From Sphingomonas flavescens (GTDB taxonomy: Bacteria; Pseudomonadota; Alphaproteobacteria; Sphingomonadales; Sphingomonadaceae), in assembly GCF_030866745.1 (NCBI RefSeq), contig NZ_CP133016.1, positions 2,280,001-2,344,000 on the forward strand: DNA of 64,000 nucleotides. Reading direction: 5' to 3'. This document shows positions 41,172-49,502 of this stretch, piece after piece (the stretch's first letter is position 1; every line of letters begins with the position of its first letter). The position numbers were made by a program, and so were the translations under genes. The notes beneath the pieces are model-generated. The model was not told where the DNA came from. It worked only from the letters and a program-made list of their open reading frames with translations, and searched no databases.

Positions 41172-42499
41172 CAGGCTGCCTCGTCGCCCAGGCTCAGCCC
41201 GAGACGCTCATCGGCGACGTCCTCGAAGAATGGCCCGAAGTCAGCGAGCCGGGCCTTCTTGCCCGTCAAAGCCTCCCAACGCCGGACGATCGTGTCGCAA
41301 TAGCGCTCGTCATATTCGATCAGGCGCGCGGATCGACCGGTCTTCTCAGCGGCGATGAGCGTCGATCCTGATCCTCCAAAACCGTCGAGTACGACTTCCC
41401 CGCGGCGCGAGCAGTCCCGGATCGCATCTGCAATCAGCGCCACTGGTTTGACGGTCGGATGCATGGCGAGTTCGTTGGACCGATCAGCGGAAATCGAGCT
41501 GATCCCCGCGTAGTCCCACACATTCGTGCGATAGCGACCAGTGTCGCCTAAGCCAAAGCTGTTGGTGTGCGGCGTAGTCCCTTGCTTGAACACGAATATC
41601 AGCTCGTGCTTCGAGCGATAGAATGCGCCCATCCCGCCGTTCGTCTTGTTCCAGACGACAAGGTTCTTGAGTTCGGTGAAGGCGCTGCTTCCCGCGGCAA
41701 GCAGTTCACCCATATGGCGCCAGTCCATGCATACGAAGGCGATTGCGCCGTCCCGCATCACCCGGCTCAGATTGCTAAGTGTCGAAGCTAGGAAGTCCGT
41801 AAACTGCGCCTTGCTCATTTCGCCCGACGCGAAGGCAAACTCGCGATGCTTGACCGCGCCAAGCCCGCAGACGTTACCGTTGATCGCGACGTTATACGGC
41901 GGGTCGGTAAAGATGAGATCGGCATGACCACCGTCCATCAGGCGATCGAGCTGGGCTGCGCTTCGCGTATCGCCGCACAGCAATCGGTGCCGGCCCAGCG
42001 CCCAGAGATCGCCCTTTCGCGACACTGGCGGACCGGCCGCGACCGCCACCTTGTCTTCCGGCGTATCGGGGTTGACGGGATCGGACTCACTTGCCTCGTC
42101 GAGCAGGAGATCGATTTCGGCCAAGCTAAAGCCGGTTACCTCGACGTCAAACTCAAGATCAACCAAGGCCTGCAGCTCGATCGCCAGGATCTCCTTGTCC
42201 CAACCAGCATTGAGCGCGAGCTTGTTGTCGGCAAGAACGTAGGCGCGCCGGTCAGCCTCGGACAGATGAGACAAAGCGATCGTCGGTACACTCTTCCACC
42301 CGAGCGACTTCGCGGCCTCAACCCGGCCGTGGCCGGCGATGATCTCGCCGTCGTCAGAGACGAGCACCGGATTGGTGAAACCGAACCGTTCGATCGATGC
42401 CGCAATTTGGCGCAGCTGCGCTTTGGAGTGAGTCCGCGCATTTCGCGCATAAGGACGCAAGCCATCGAGAGGTCGATCGATAATCTTAACGCTGGACAT
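41171..42499 (-). CDS. ParB-domain DNA methyltransferase
   Basis: 442 residues. A ParB-like N-terminal domain (about 1-110, with GHGRVEAAK near 56-64) is joined to an N6-adenine/N4-cytosine methylase. TDPPYN is at about 198-203 (motif IV) and LDGFGGSGSTLIAAE is late (motif I), so the order is beta-class. No restriction partner is nearby. Such fusions are usually phage-encoded. Its stop overlaps the DUF5681 start. Confidence 0.92.
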   Translation of the reverse strand: MSSVKIIDRPLDGLRPYARNARTHSKAQLRQIAASIERFGFTNPVLVSDDGEIIAGHGRVEAAKSLGWKSVPTIALSHLSEADRRAYVLADNKLALNAGWDKEILAIELQALVDLEFDVEVTGFSLAEIDLLLDEASESDPVNPDTPEDKVAVAAGPPVSRKGDLWALGRHRLLCGDTRSAAQLDRLMDGGHADLIFTDPPYNVAINGNVCGLGAVKHREFAFASGEMSKAQFTDFLASTLSNLSRVMRDGAIAFVCMDWRHMGELLAAGSSAFTELKNLVVWNKTNGGMGAFYRSKHELIFVFKQGTTPHTNSFGLGDTGRYRTNVWDYAGISSISADRSNELAMHPTVKPVALIADAIRDCSRRGEVVLDGFGGSGSTLIAAEKTGRSARLIEYDERYCDTIVRRWEALTGKKARLADFGPFFEDVADERLGLSLGDEAA

Positions 42500-42606
42500 G
42501 GCCCACCCCGGATCAACGTAAACGATGATGGTATTATGAAGTGAACGCTTGCTATCGTCAATCGCGGGCTTATGCTATCGGTCTACTATATTGAACGGCT
42601 CGCCTC

Positions 42607-42936
42607 ATGAACTTCGCGCGAAAGCTCAGCCAACTTCGCATAGCCAACCGGATGTCGCTCCAGGACGTCGCCACGGCGATTGGCGTATCCAAAGCCCACG
42701 TCTTCAACCTTGAGAAGGGAACGACAGCTAACCCTTCGATGGAGCTGGTCGTGAAGCTGGCGACGCTTTTCCGCGTGCGGGTGAGCGATCTCGTCGGAGA
42801 CAATCCTGAAGGTGACGATCAGCCGCCCGAGATGGTTGCTATGTTCCGCGATCTCAAAAGCTTGGACGAGGCGGATCGTGAGACAATCCAGCTCTTGATG
42901 CAAACGATGAAAAAGCGCCGCGAGGGCAGGGGATGA
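42607..42936 (+). CDS. XRE-family helix-turn-helix regulator
   Basis: 109 residues. The N-terminal Xre HTH (KLSQLRIANRMSLQDVATAIGVSKAHVFNLEKG) is complete. A linker and an acidic C-terminal helix (MVAMFRDLKSLDEADRETIQLLM) follow. It is divergent from the methylase and overlaps the next gene's ATG by four bases, so the two are coupled. Likely the repressor partner of the ImmA protease. Confidence 0.9.
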   Translation: MNFARKLSQLRIANRMSLQDVATAIGVSKAHVFNLEKGTTANPSMELVVKLATLFRVRVSDLVGDNPEGDDQPPEMVAMFRDLKSLDEADRETIQLLMQTMKKRREGRG

Positions 42937-43757
42937 GTGTCAGCCGCCTCGACCTCGATGAGGTAGGGTCGGCGAGCGGACTGGCAGCCAAAATTCACGA
43001 GCTGTGCCCGGATCTTTCGCTCGACTTCGATATCGAGGCCTTGTGCCGGCAACTCGACATCGACCAAATCAAGCGGATCGATACGCACGCCTTTGCCGCA
43101 GCGTTAGTGACAGACGAGAACAAGGCCTTCGGGTCGATCCTGCTCAGTTCAAAGACGGGGCGGCGGCGAGCCCGCTTTTCGATCGGCCACGAGCTCGGAC
43201 ATTTCCTGATGCCGTCCCACATGCCTCGGGAAGGCCAATCCTTTGCATGCTTGGCCGACGACCTACGGCTTGGCGACGCTCGCGAGCAGGATCGTGCTAG
43301 GCGCAAGGAAGCCGAGGCCAACAAGTTCGCCGCGGAGCTTTTGATGCCCGCAGCGAAGGTGAAGTCTCGATTTGCATCGCTCGAACCGGATTTGGTTGAA
43401 GTCGCCCGCCTCGCCGACGCTTTCGACGTCAGCAAGGGAGCGATGCTCAGACGATACATTGATCTGCACCCAGCCGAGCTCGCTGCAGTCGTCCTCCAGT
43501 GGAATAGGGTTGTGGCAATCTACCGCCCAAACACGTTTCCGTGGATCGAAGCCAAAATCGGCCAATTGGTTCCCGTGGACTCTATCGCCCACGCGCACGA
43601 ACTTGCTCCCGGCTCAACCAGCGAGGTTGAGGAATGCGACCTCGAAACCTGGCTAAACGACTATTCGGCTAAAAACGTCGAGGTGTTGTGCGAACAAGTA
43701 GCGGCGCAACAGGGAGGGTTCTCGACAGTTTTGCTCTTAGCCGAGCTGGCTGACTAG
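42933..43757 (+). CDS. ImmA/IrrE-family metallo-endopeptidase
   Basis: 274 residues with zinc protease motif HELGH at about 86-90 (FSIGHELGHFLMP) and the downstream EAEANKFAAELLMP helix that supplies the third ligand. The C-terminal half is unique. In ICEBs1 and phage systems ImmA cleaves the neighbouring Xre repressor to derepress the element; the same role is inferred here from the coupled XRE gene. Confidence 0.9.
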   Translation: MSVSRLDLDEVGSASGLAAKIHELCPDLSLDFDIEALCRQLDIDQIKRIDTHAFAAALVTDENKAFGSILLSSKTGRRRARFSIGHELGHFLMPSHMPREGQSFACLADDLRLGDAREQDRARRKEAEANKFAAELLMPAAKVKSRFASLEPDLVEVARLADAFDVSKGAMLRRYIDLHPAELAAVVLQWNRVVAIYRPNTFPWIEAKIGQLVPVDSIAHAHELAPGSTSEVEECDLETWLNDYSAKNVEVLCEQVAAQQGGFSTVLLLAELAD

Positions 43758-44112
43758 CTAGCGCCGCTCTTCCGCAAATCAATTGCCTGTTCTCGCGCGA
43801 GCGCCTGCGCATAAATCCCTGATCCGCCGTTTTCGCTTCGCTATTCGAAGATATCCAATTCCCTGTTCCGGCGTGTAGGGAATTTGGCTCGGAAACGGCG
43901 GATTTCGGGGGCTAATCGCGGCCTGGAACGGCCATCCAAACGCCGAAATGTCGACGTTTCCCTGTAAATTCCCTGTTTAGCAGGGATAACAGGGTGAGAG
44001 CGGTTAGCTACGCACTGCCTGCGTCACCAACCACCGCATCTTCATTCAATCGAGTTCCGCGCTATTGGACCAATCGGCGCACTTTGCGTTGTGCCGGTGA
44101 AGGGAACGAGCT
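43758..44112. other. Gene-free stretch with short inverted repeats
   Basis: No convincing gene. It contains several TCCCTGTT/AACAGGG-type short repeats around 43857-43995, including TCCCTGTTTAGCAGGG followed by AACAGGG, and CGGCGGAT-type segments. It separates the phage-like genes from the polysaccharide locus, so it could be an old attachment site; unproven. Confidence 0.35.
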
Positions 44113-45129
44113 TTGGAGCATCGGGTGCAGCAGATTGCCCTCGTGGCCGGCGGCGCAGGATTCATTGGCGCCAATCTGTGCGACCGTCTGCTGCGTGACG
44201 GCGCGCGCGTCATTTGCATCGACAATTTCCAGACTGGACGGGCAGAGAACCTGCGGGCGTTCGAGGGCGAGCGAGCGTTCGAATTCATCGAACGGGATGT
44301 GATCGATGAGCTGCCCGAACATCTGTCTGACGCGGGCCTGACGCACATCTACAACCTCGCATGCGCGGCGTCGCCGCCCCACTATCAGGCCGATCCCGAA
44401 CACACGATGCTGACCAACGTGCTCGGGACACGCAACCTCTTGCGGCTTGCAGAGCAGACCGGTGCCCGGTTTCTGCTGAGCTCGACCAGCGAAGTGTACG
44501 GCGACCCGGAGGTCCACCCGCAAACGGAGGATTACCGCGGCGCCGTCAGCTGCACGGGACCGCGCGCATGTTACGACGAGGGCAAGCGCGCTGCTGAAAC
44601 GCTTGCCTTCGACTTCTTTCGGGCTCGCCGCGCGGACGTGCGTGTCGCGCGTTTGTTCAATACCTACGGGCCCAAGATGCGCTGCGATGATGGGCGGGTA
44701 ATCTCCAACGTCATCTGCCAGGCGCTCGCCGGCGATGACATCACGATCTACGGCGACGGTTCGCAAAGCCGAAGCTTTTGCTTCATCGACGATATGATCG
44801 ACGCGCTGACCGGCCTGATGCACAGCGAACAAGCGGCCGGGATCCCGGTCAACCTCGGCAATCCTGACGAATGGACCGTCAATCGGCTGGCTGACCTGAT
44901 CGTTGCGATGACGGGAAGCCCATCACGGATCATCCACCATCCGCTACCCGTGGACGACCCGAAGCGCCGCCGGCCCGACATCACTCGCGCACAGGCATTG
45001 CTGGGATGGCAGCCGGTCACCGATCTCAGGCGCGGATTGGGCGAGACGATCAAGTGGTTCGAAGAAGAGCATAACCGCGTGGCTCTGCCACTCTACGCGG
45101 GTGCCGCGATCGCAGTCGCGGCCGAATAG
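44113..45129 (+). CDS. UDP-glucuronate decarboxylase (NAD-dependent epimerase/dehydratase)
   Basis: 338-residue short-chain dehydrogenase/epimerase of the UXS type, giving UDP-xylose from UDP-glucuronate. NAD motif GGAGFIG is at about residues 13-19, the LLSSTSEVYGDP active-site strand is present, and the catalytic YDEGK supplies Tyr and Lys. ARLFNTYGPKM and RSFCFIDDMIDAL follow. Start is TTG 44113; GTG 44125 is an alternative. First gene of the polysaccharide locus. Confidence 0.85.
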   Translation: MEHRVQQIALVAGGAGFIGANLCDRLLRDGARVICIDNFQTGRAENLRAFEGERAFEFIERDVIDELPEHLSDAGLTHIYNLACAASPPHYQADPEHTMLTNVLGTRNLLRLAEQTGARFLLSSTSEVYGDPEVHPQTEDYRGAVSCTGPRACYDEGKRAAETLAFDFFRARRADVRVARLFNTYGPKMRCDDGRVISNVICQALAGDDITIYGDGSQSRSFCFIDDMIDALTGLMHSEQAAGIPVNLGNPDEWTVNRLADLIVAMTGSPSRIIHHPLPVDDPKRRRPDITRAQALLGWQPVTDLRRGLGETIKWFEEEHNRVALPLYAGAAIAVAAE

Positions 45130-45244
45130 GATAGCGACGACGTGGCCGGTTGCGCCGCCGAAAAATTTTAATGCCCGGAACAACCGCGTTTGAATTCCGG
45201 AGGTTTGCCGCCCATGCAGCTACGGAACGACGAACAGAGGCTTA

Positions 45245-46503
45245 ATGACGCGTATTGTCGTGATCGGATTGGGATACGTCGGCTTGCCGCTGGCAGTTGC
45301 ATTGGCACGCAAGTTTGACGTGATTGGCTTTGATATCCACGTCCATCGAATTGCTGAATTGCGGCAATTCCAGGATCGGACAGGCGAGGTCGCAACGGCC
45401 GAGCTCCAGGCGTCTAGCTTACGAGTCACCTCAGATCCTAGCGATTGCGCTGGCGCCGAAATCTACATCGTCACCGTTCCGACACCGGTCGATGCCCGGA
45501 AGCGGCCGGATCTCGGTGCGGTGCTCTCAGCGACAGAGATGCTGGCCGGGCTGCTGGATCCGGCACGCCGCCCCACCATCATCTACGAAAGCACCGTTTA
45601 TCCCGGTGTCACGGAAGAAATTTGCGGTCCCAGGATCGAAGCCACTTCCGGCCTGAAGCGCGGCCCTGACTTCAGGCTCGCGTATAGCCCGGAGCGCATA
45701 AACCCGGGCGATAAGGTCCACAGCGTAGATAAGATCACGAAAGTGATTGCCGGAGAGGACGCGGAAGTCCTGGAGCAACTCTCCACCATTTATGGCGCCA
45801 TCACTACTGGCGGAGTGTTCCGGGCCGCCTCTATCAAAGCTGCGGAAGCTGCCAAGGCCATCGAGAATGCTCAGCGGGATATCAACATCGCGTTCATCAA
45901 CGAAGTCACGCAAATCTTCTCAATGATTGGGCTCTCGATCGCAGATGTGCTTGCGGCCGCCAGGACCAAATGGAATTTCCTCAACTTCGAGCCCGGGCTG
46001 GTCGGGGGCCACTGCATCGGCGTTGATCCTTTCTATCTAAGCTATCTTGCCGAGCAGGTCGGGCATGATCCGCAAGTCATCCTCGCTGGACGCAAAACGA
46101 ATGACGAAATGTCGACCTGGATCGCCGATTGCCTTCATAGTCTTCGTGGTGCCGCCGGGACTGCCTTGGTCATGGGATTGACCTTCAAGGAAGACGTCCC
46201 GACCTCAGAAACAGCCGGTCATTCGATCTTGTGCGGCGGCTGCAATGGCTCGGGCACAAGGTTGTCGTCGCCGACCCGATCGCCTCTCCCGCTGAGGTGA
46301 GGGCCGAGTCTGGGCTTGAGCTTACCGACCCCGTCGTCGGCGCTTACGACTTGGTGATTGGAGCCGTCGCGCACCGTCAGTACAAGGATTTAAGCGAGGG
46401 TGAGTTGGGGCGTCTCGTTTCGCGCGGCGGGACGCTCGCCGATCTCAAGGGCATTTGGCGGAGTAGAGATTTGCCGGCTGAAATCAGTCGATGGACTCTT
46501 TGA
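45245..46503 (+). pseudogene. Nucleotide-sugar dehydrogenase, TviB/WbpO type, with a -1 frameshift
   Basis: Residues 1-about 318 are a clean TviB-like UDP-sugar 6-dehydrogenase: IGLGYVGLPLA, VTVPTPVD, YESTVYPGVTEE, AYSPERINPGDK, and the catalytic GGHCIGVDPFYL. After GLTFKEDVP the frame is lost. In the third frame DLRNSRSFDLVRRLQWLGHKVVV continues and ends GIWRSRDLPAEISRWTL, the normal C-terminus. One base is missing in the CCC run at about 46198-46200. Either a real pseudogene or a base-call error; an intact enzyme of about 420 aa would result from one base added. Confidence 0.88.
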
Positions 46504-46548
46504 TCGGCTGCAAGGAGCGCGGCCACGCCGTCTGGTCAGGCGCCGATC

Positions 46549-47991
46549 TCAACTTCCTGGCACATCGTCGGTGCGTCCATAAACGTCGTCGAAGCGGACG
46601 ATGTCATCTTCGCCGAGGTAGCCACCACACTGCACTTCAATAAGTTCGAGCGGCTTATCGCCGGGGTTCGCGAGGCGGTGCTTCGTTTCCACCGGGATGT
46701 AGACTGACTGGTTTGGCCCCAACATCGATACTTCATCGCCGACCGTCACTTCAGCAGTGCCCCGCACCACGACCCAGTGTTCCGAGCGCTGATGATGCAA
46801 TTGTAGCGAAAGCGTCTGACCCGGTTCCACGACGATTGTTTTGACCTGAAAACCGGGGCCCGAAGAGATCGACTCGTAAGATCCCCACGGGCGAAACACT
46901 TTTGCCGGAGAGACGACGCGGTCGTTTTGTACTTCGGCCACCAAGCTCTTCAGGTCGGCCATTCGTTCCAGCGGCGCTATCAGCACAGCGTCGCGGACCG
47001 CGATCACAGCCATATTGTCCAGACCGGCGACCGCCAGCGTCGATCCGCTATCATTACGAAGCAGTGAGTTGCGGGTGTCGAGCGCAACCACGTCACCCTG
47101 AACCACGTTGCTGTTGTGATCCTTATCACCCAGCTTCCAGACCGCGTCCCAAGAGCCCACGTCGGACCATTTCATGCTCACAGGCACGACCATGCCGCGA
47201 TTGGTTTTTTCCATGATGGCATGGTCGATCGAGATGTTCTTCGCTTCAAGAAACGCATCGGTTTGTGGGCGCACGAAGAGCTCGTCCGTCGTTGCAGCAG
47301 CAACAGATCGCTCAATGGCGTCAAGGCTGTCCGGAAGATACCGACGCATCTCGTCGATCAGCGTGCTGGCCTTCACAAGGAAAATGCCGGCGTTCCAGAA
47401 GAAGCGGCCGCTCGAGAAATATTCGGACGCAGTCTCCGCGTCCGGCTTTTCGACAAAGCGTGCGATGGGCCGAACTCGAGCGCTTGGCTGCTCCGCGGCG
47501 CCAGCCTCAATGTAGCCATATTGAGTATTAGGTTCGGTTGGCGTGGCGCCAAAGGTAACAATGGCGCCAGCTTGGGCATGGTCGCATCCGCTTTCGATCG
47601 CCTCAATAAACGCTGCGCGATCGCCGATCACATGATCCGACGGCATTAGGAGCATCAAATCGTCTGAACCCGCTTTCAGCAGCCAGGCAGCAGCCAGTGC
47701 TGCCGCTGCGGAAGTGTTGCGTCCGGCAGGCTCGAGCAGGATAGCTTTAACTGGGGCTCCGATGTCGATCAGTTGCCGCTTGATAAAGAAACGCTGCTCC
47801 TCACCGCTGACGATGAGTGCGGGCGCGAATCTGTCACCGCTCAGGCGCGCCGCAGTCTCCTGAAGAAGCGATTGCTCGCCAGTCACCGGTAGCAGCTGCT
47901 TCGGGAATGTCTGCCGTGATACCGGCCAGAGCCGGGTACCGGCACCCCCGCACAAAATCACGGGGCGGATGGGTGTTGCGTCAGCGATCAC
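46549..47991 (-). CDS. manC: Mannose-1-phosphate guanylyltransferase / mannose-6-phosphate isomerase
   Basis: 480 residues, bifunctional type II. The N-terminal nucleotidyltransferase starts VILCGGAGTRLWPVSRQTFPKQLLP, with FVEKPD further on. The C-terminal cupin isomerase carries RPWGSYESIS, LQLHHQRSEHWVVV (metal His) and a late EVQCGGYLGEDDIVRFDD. It supplies GDP-mannose for the local polysaccharide. Start is GTG 47991. It converges with the frameshifted dehydrogenase. Confidence 0.93.
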   Translation of the reverse strand: MIADATPIRPVILCGGAGTRLWPVSRQTFPKQLLPVTGEQSLLQETAARLSGDRFAPALIVSGEEQRFFIKRQLIDIGAPVKAILLEPAGRNTSAAAALAAAWLLKAGSDDLMLLMPSDHVIGDRAAFIEAIESGCDHAQAGAIVTFGATPTEPNTQYGYIEAGAAEQPSARVRPIARFVEKPDAETASEYFSSGRFFWNAGIFLVKASTLIDEMRRYLPDSLDAIERSVAAATTDELFVRPQTDAFLEAKNISIDHAIMEKTNRGMVVPVSMKWSDVGSWDAVWKLGDKDHNSNVVQGDVVALDTRNSLLRNDSGSTLAVAGLDNMAVIAVRDAVLIAPLERMADLKSLVAEVQNDRVVSPAKVFRPWGSYESISSGPGFQVKTIVVEPGQTLSLQLHHQRSEHWVVVRGTAEVTVGDEVSMLGPNQSVYIPVETKHRLANPGDKPLELIEVQCGGYLGEDDIVRFDDVYGRTDDVPGS

Positions 47992-48233
47992 ACGCTTGCC
48001 TACTCATACCGTCTGCTATGCCGAAGATCATCACGATCGTCGAATGGCAGTCATCTTTAAATTATCGTTTAATTCTACTGACGCCTTAAGAGCTGGTTTT
48101 GCAATCTGCGTTACGCTGCGCGGCTCTCTGAACCGGCGGCCAACCACATCCTATCGTAAACAATTATTAACTATCTCGCCCGATGGTCTGCAGTGTGCAA
48201 AAAAGCTGACAGCACCTTGGGGGGTGGCGGATT

Positions 48234-48899
48234 TTGTTGACTGGTTTTTCGCTGCGCGTTGCAGCCGTTTGTTTCTCTCGCAAGCACTTGATCGGGGGCG
48301 CCCTTGGCGCTGCCGCCGCTCTAAGCGCGTCTCCCGCGGCCGCGCAGGTCATGGAAATCGCCGACGATGGCACGGTTTCAGTCCGTAATGGCGCGGGCGC
48401 CTCCAGTTTCGAGGTCGTCACACCCGCGTCCGACAAGATGGTAGATGAGAGCGGCGCACCCGTCGTTCCGGCCTTCGCGTTCACCGCCGTCGCTCCCGCC
48501 CCAGTGCCCTCGCAATTCGCCGGTGCCCTGATGCAGGCCGCTGCCGCCAACAACATCAGCCCGACCCTGCTCTCGGCCCTCGTGTGGCAGGAAAGCCGCT
48601 GGAACCCGCAGGCGCTGTCCCCCAAGGGCGCGATGGGTCTTGCGCAGCTGATGCCGGCAACCGCGCGCTATCTCGGCGTCAATCCTGCAGATCCCGTCGC
48701 AAATCTCCACGGCGGGGCGCGATATCTTCGCCAACTCCTTGATCAATTTGACGGAAATGTGGAAAAGGCACTGGCGGCGTACAACGCCGGGCCCGGCCGT
48801 GTCCGCAGCGCTGGGGGTATTCCCGCAATCGCCGAAACCCAGAATTACGTGTCGTCGATCGTGCGCCGCATCGCAGCCAGCTCCGGAGGCAATCAATGA
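48234..48899 (+). CDS. virB1: Lytic transglycosylase, VirB1-like
   Basis: 221 residues with a signal/anchor region (about 15-37), a low-complexity linker, and a soluble lytic transglycosylase domain (about 100-205): SALVWQESRWNPQALSPKGAMGLAQLMP has the catalytic Glu, then YLRQLLDQFDGNVEKALAAYNAGP. It makes local openings in peptidoglycan for secretion-system assembly. The start is TTG 48234. Its stop overlaps the virB2 ATG (ATGA). Confidence 0.88.
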   Translation: MLTGFSLRVAAVCFSRKHLIGGALGAAAALSASPAAAQVMEIADDGTVSVRNGAGASSFEVVTPASDKMVDESGAPVVPAFAFTAVAPAPVPSQFAGALMQAAAANNISPTLLSALVWQESRWNPQALSPKGAMGLAQLMPATARYLGVNPADPVANLHGGARYLRQLLDQFDGNVEKALAAYNAGPGRVRSAGGIPAIAETQNYVSSIVRRIAASSGGNQ

Positions 48900-49195
48900 A
48901 ATCCGTCCGCGGTCTCGCCGCTCTCCCGATGATTCTGACCAGCGCCCCCGCGTTCGCCGCTGCGCAAGACCCGCAGGGGTCGGGCCCGATCGTCAATGCC
49001 TTGATGTGGCTGCAGGGTACGTTGCTCGGCAACGTCGCCACCGCTGTCGCGGTCATCGCGGTCGCCATGGTCGGTTTCATGATGCTCACCGGCCGGATGA
49101 ACTGGCGCTTCGGCGCGACGGTCATCATCGGCTGCTTCATCCTGTTTGGCGCCGGCGCGATTGTCAGCGGCATCCAGGCGGCGTCGGCGGGCTAG
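48896..49195 (+). CDS. virB2: TrbC/VirB2-family pilin
   Basis: 99 residues. A signal peptide (about 1-24) precedes two hydrophobic helices separated by a short basic loop (TGRMNWRFG), the VirB2/TrbC pilin layout. It follows virB1 with four-base overlap. Confidence 0.88.
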   Translation: MKSVRGLAALPMILTSAPAFAAAQDPQGSGPIVNALMWLQGTLLGNVATAVAVIAVAMVGFMMLTGRMNWRFGATVIIGCFILFGAGAIVSGIQAASAG

Positions 49196-49201
49196 GCGCG
49201 C

Positions 49202-49483
49202 GTGGCCATCTCCCGCGCCCCCGTCTTTCGCGCCCTGACCCGGCCGCAGATGTTCGCGGGCGTGACCTACAGCTATTTCATCATCAACGCCGCGGTGACG
49301 ACGGAAGCGTTCCTCATCACCCGCAGCCTGCTCGCGCTGCCGGTGGCGCTCGCCGTCCACGTGATCGGCTATTTCGCCTGCCTCCGCGAACCGCGGATTT
49401 TCGACTTGTGGATCACCAAGGTCAGCCGTTGCCCCCGCACCCGCAATTGGAAGCGGTGGGGCTGCAACAGCTACGCGCCTTGA
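49202..49483 (+). CDS. virB3: VirB3-family protein
   Basis: 93 residues from GTG 49202. RAPVFRALTRPQMFAGV opens the protein and two adjacent membrane helices (about 22-60) follow, then the conserved REPRIFDLW motif. Small inner-membrane component that pairs with VirB4. Confidence 0.88.
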   Translation: MAISRAPVFRALTRPQMFAGVTYSYFIINAAVTTEAFLITRSLLALPVALAVHVIGYFACLREPRIFDLWITKVSRCPRTRNWKRWGCNSYAP

Positions 49484-49502
49484 GAAGGAAGACGTTGAAA
49501 CC

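Noticed and set aside
330..43987. Shared 15-mer CTGTTTAGCAGGGAT at 330-344 and 43973-43987 as att sites of a 43-kb island
   Set aside because: One 15-base match in 64 kb can occur by chance, the flanks differ, and core genes such as rarA lie between.
46195..46300. Programmed ribosomal frameshift in the dehydrogenase
   Set aside because: No slippery heptamer or downstream pseudoknot is apparent, and the family is not known to use frameshifting; a mutation or read error is simpler.
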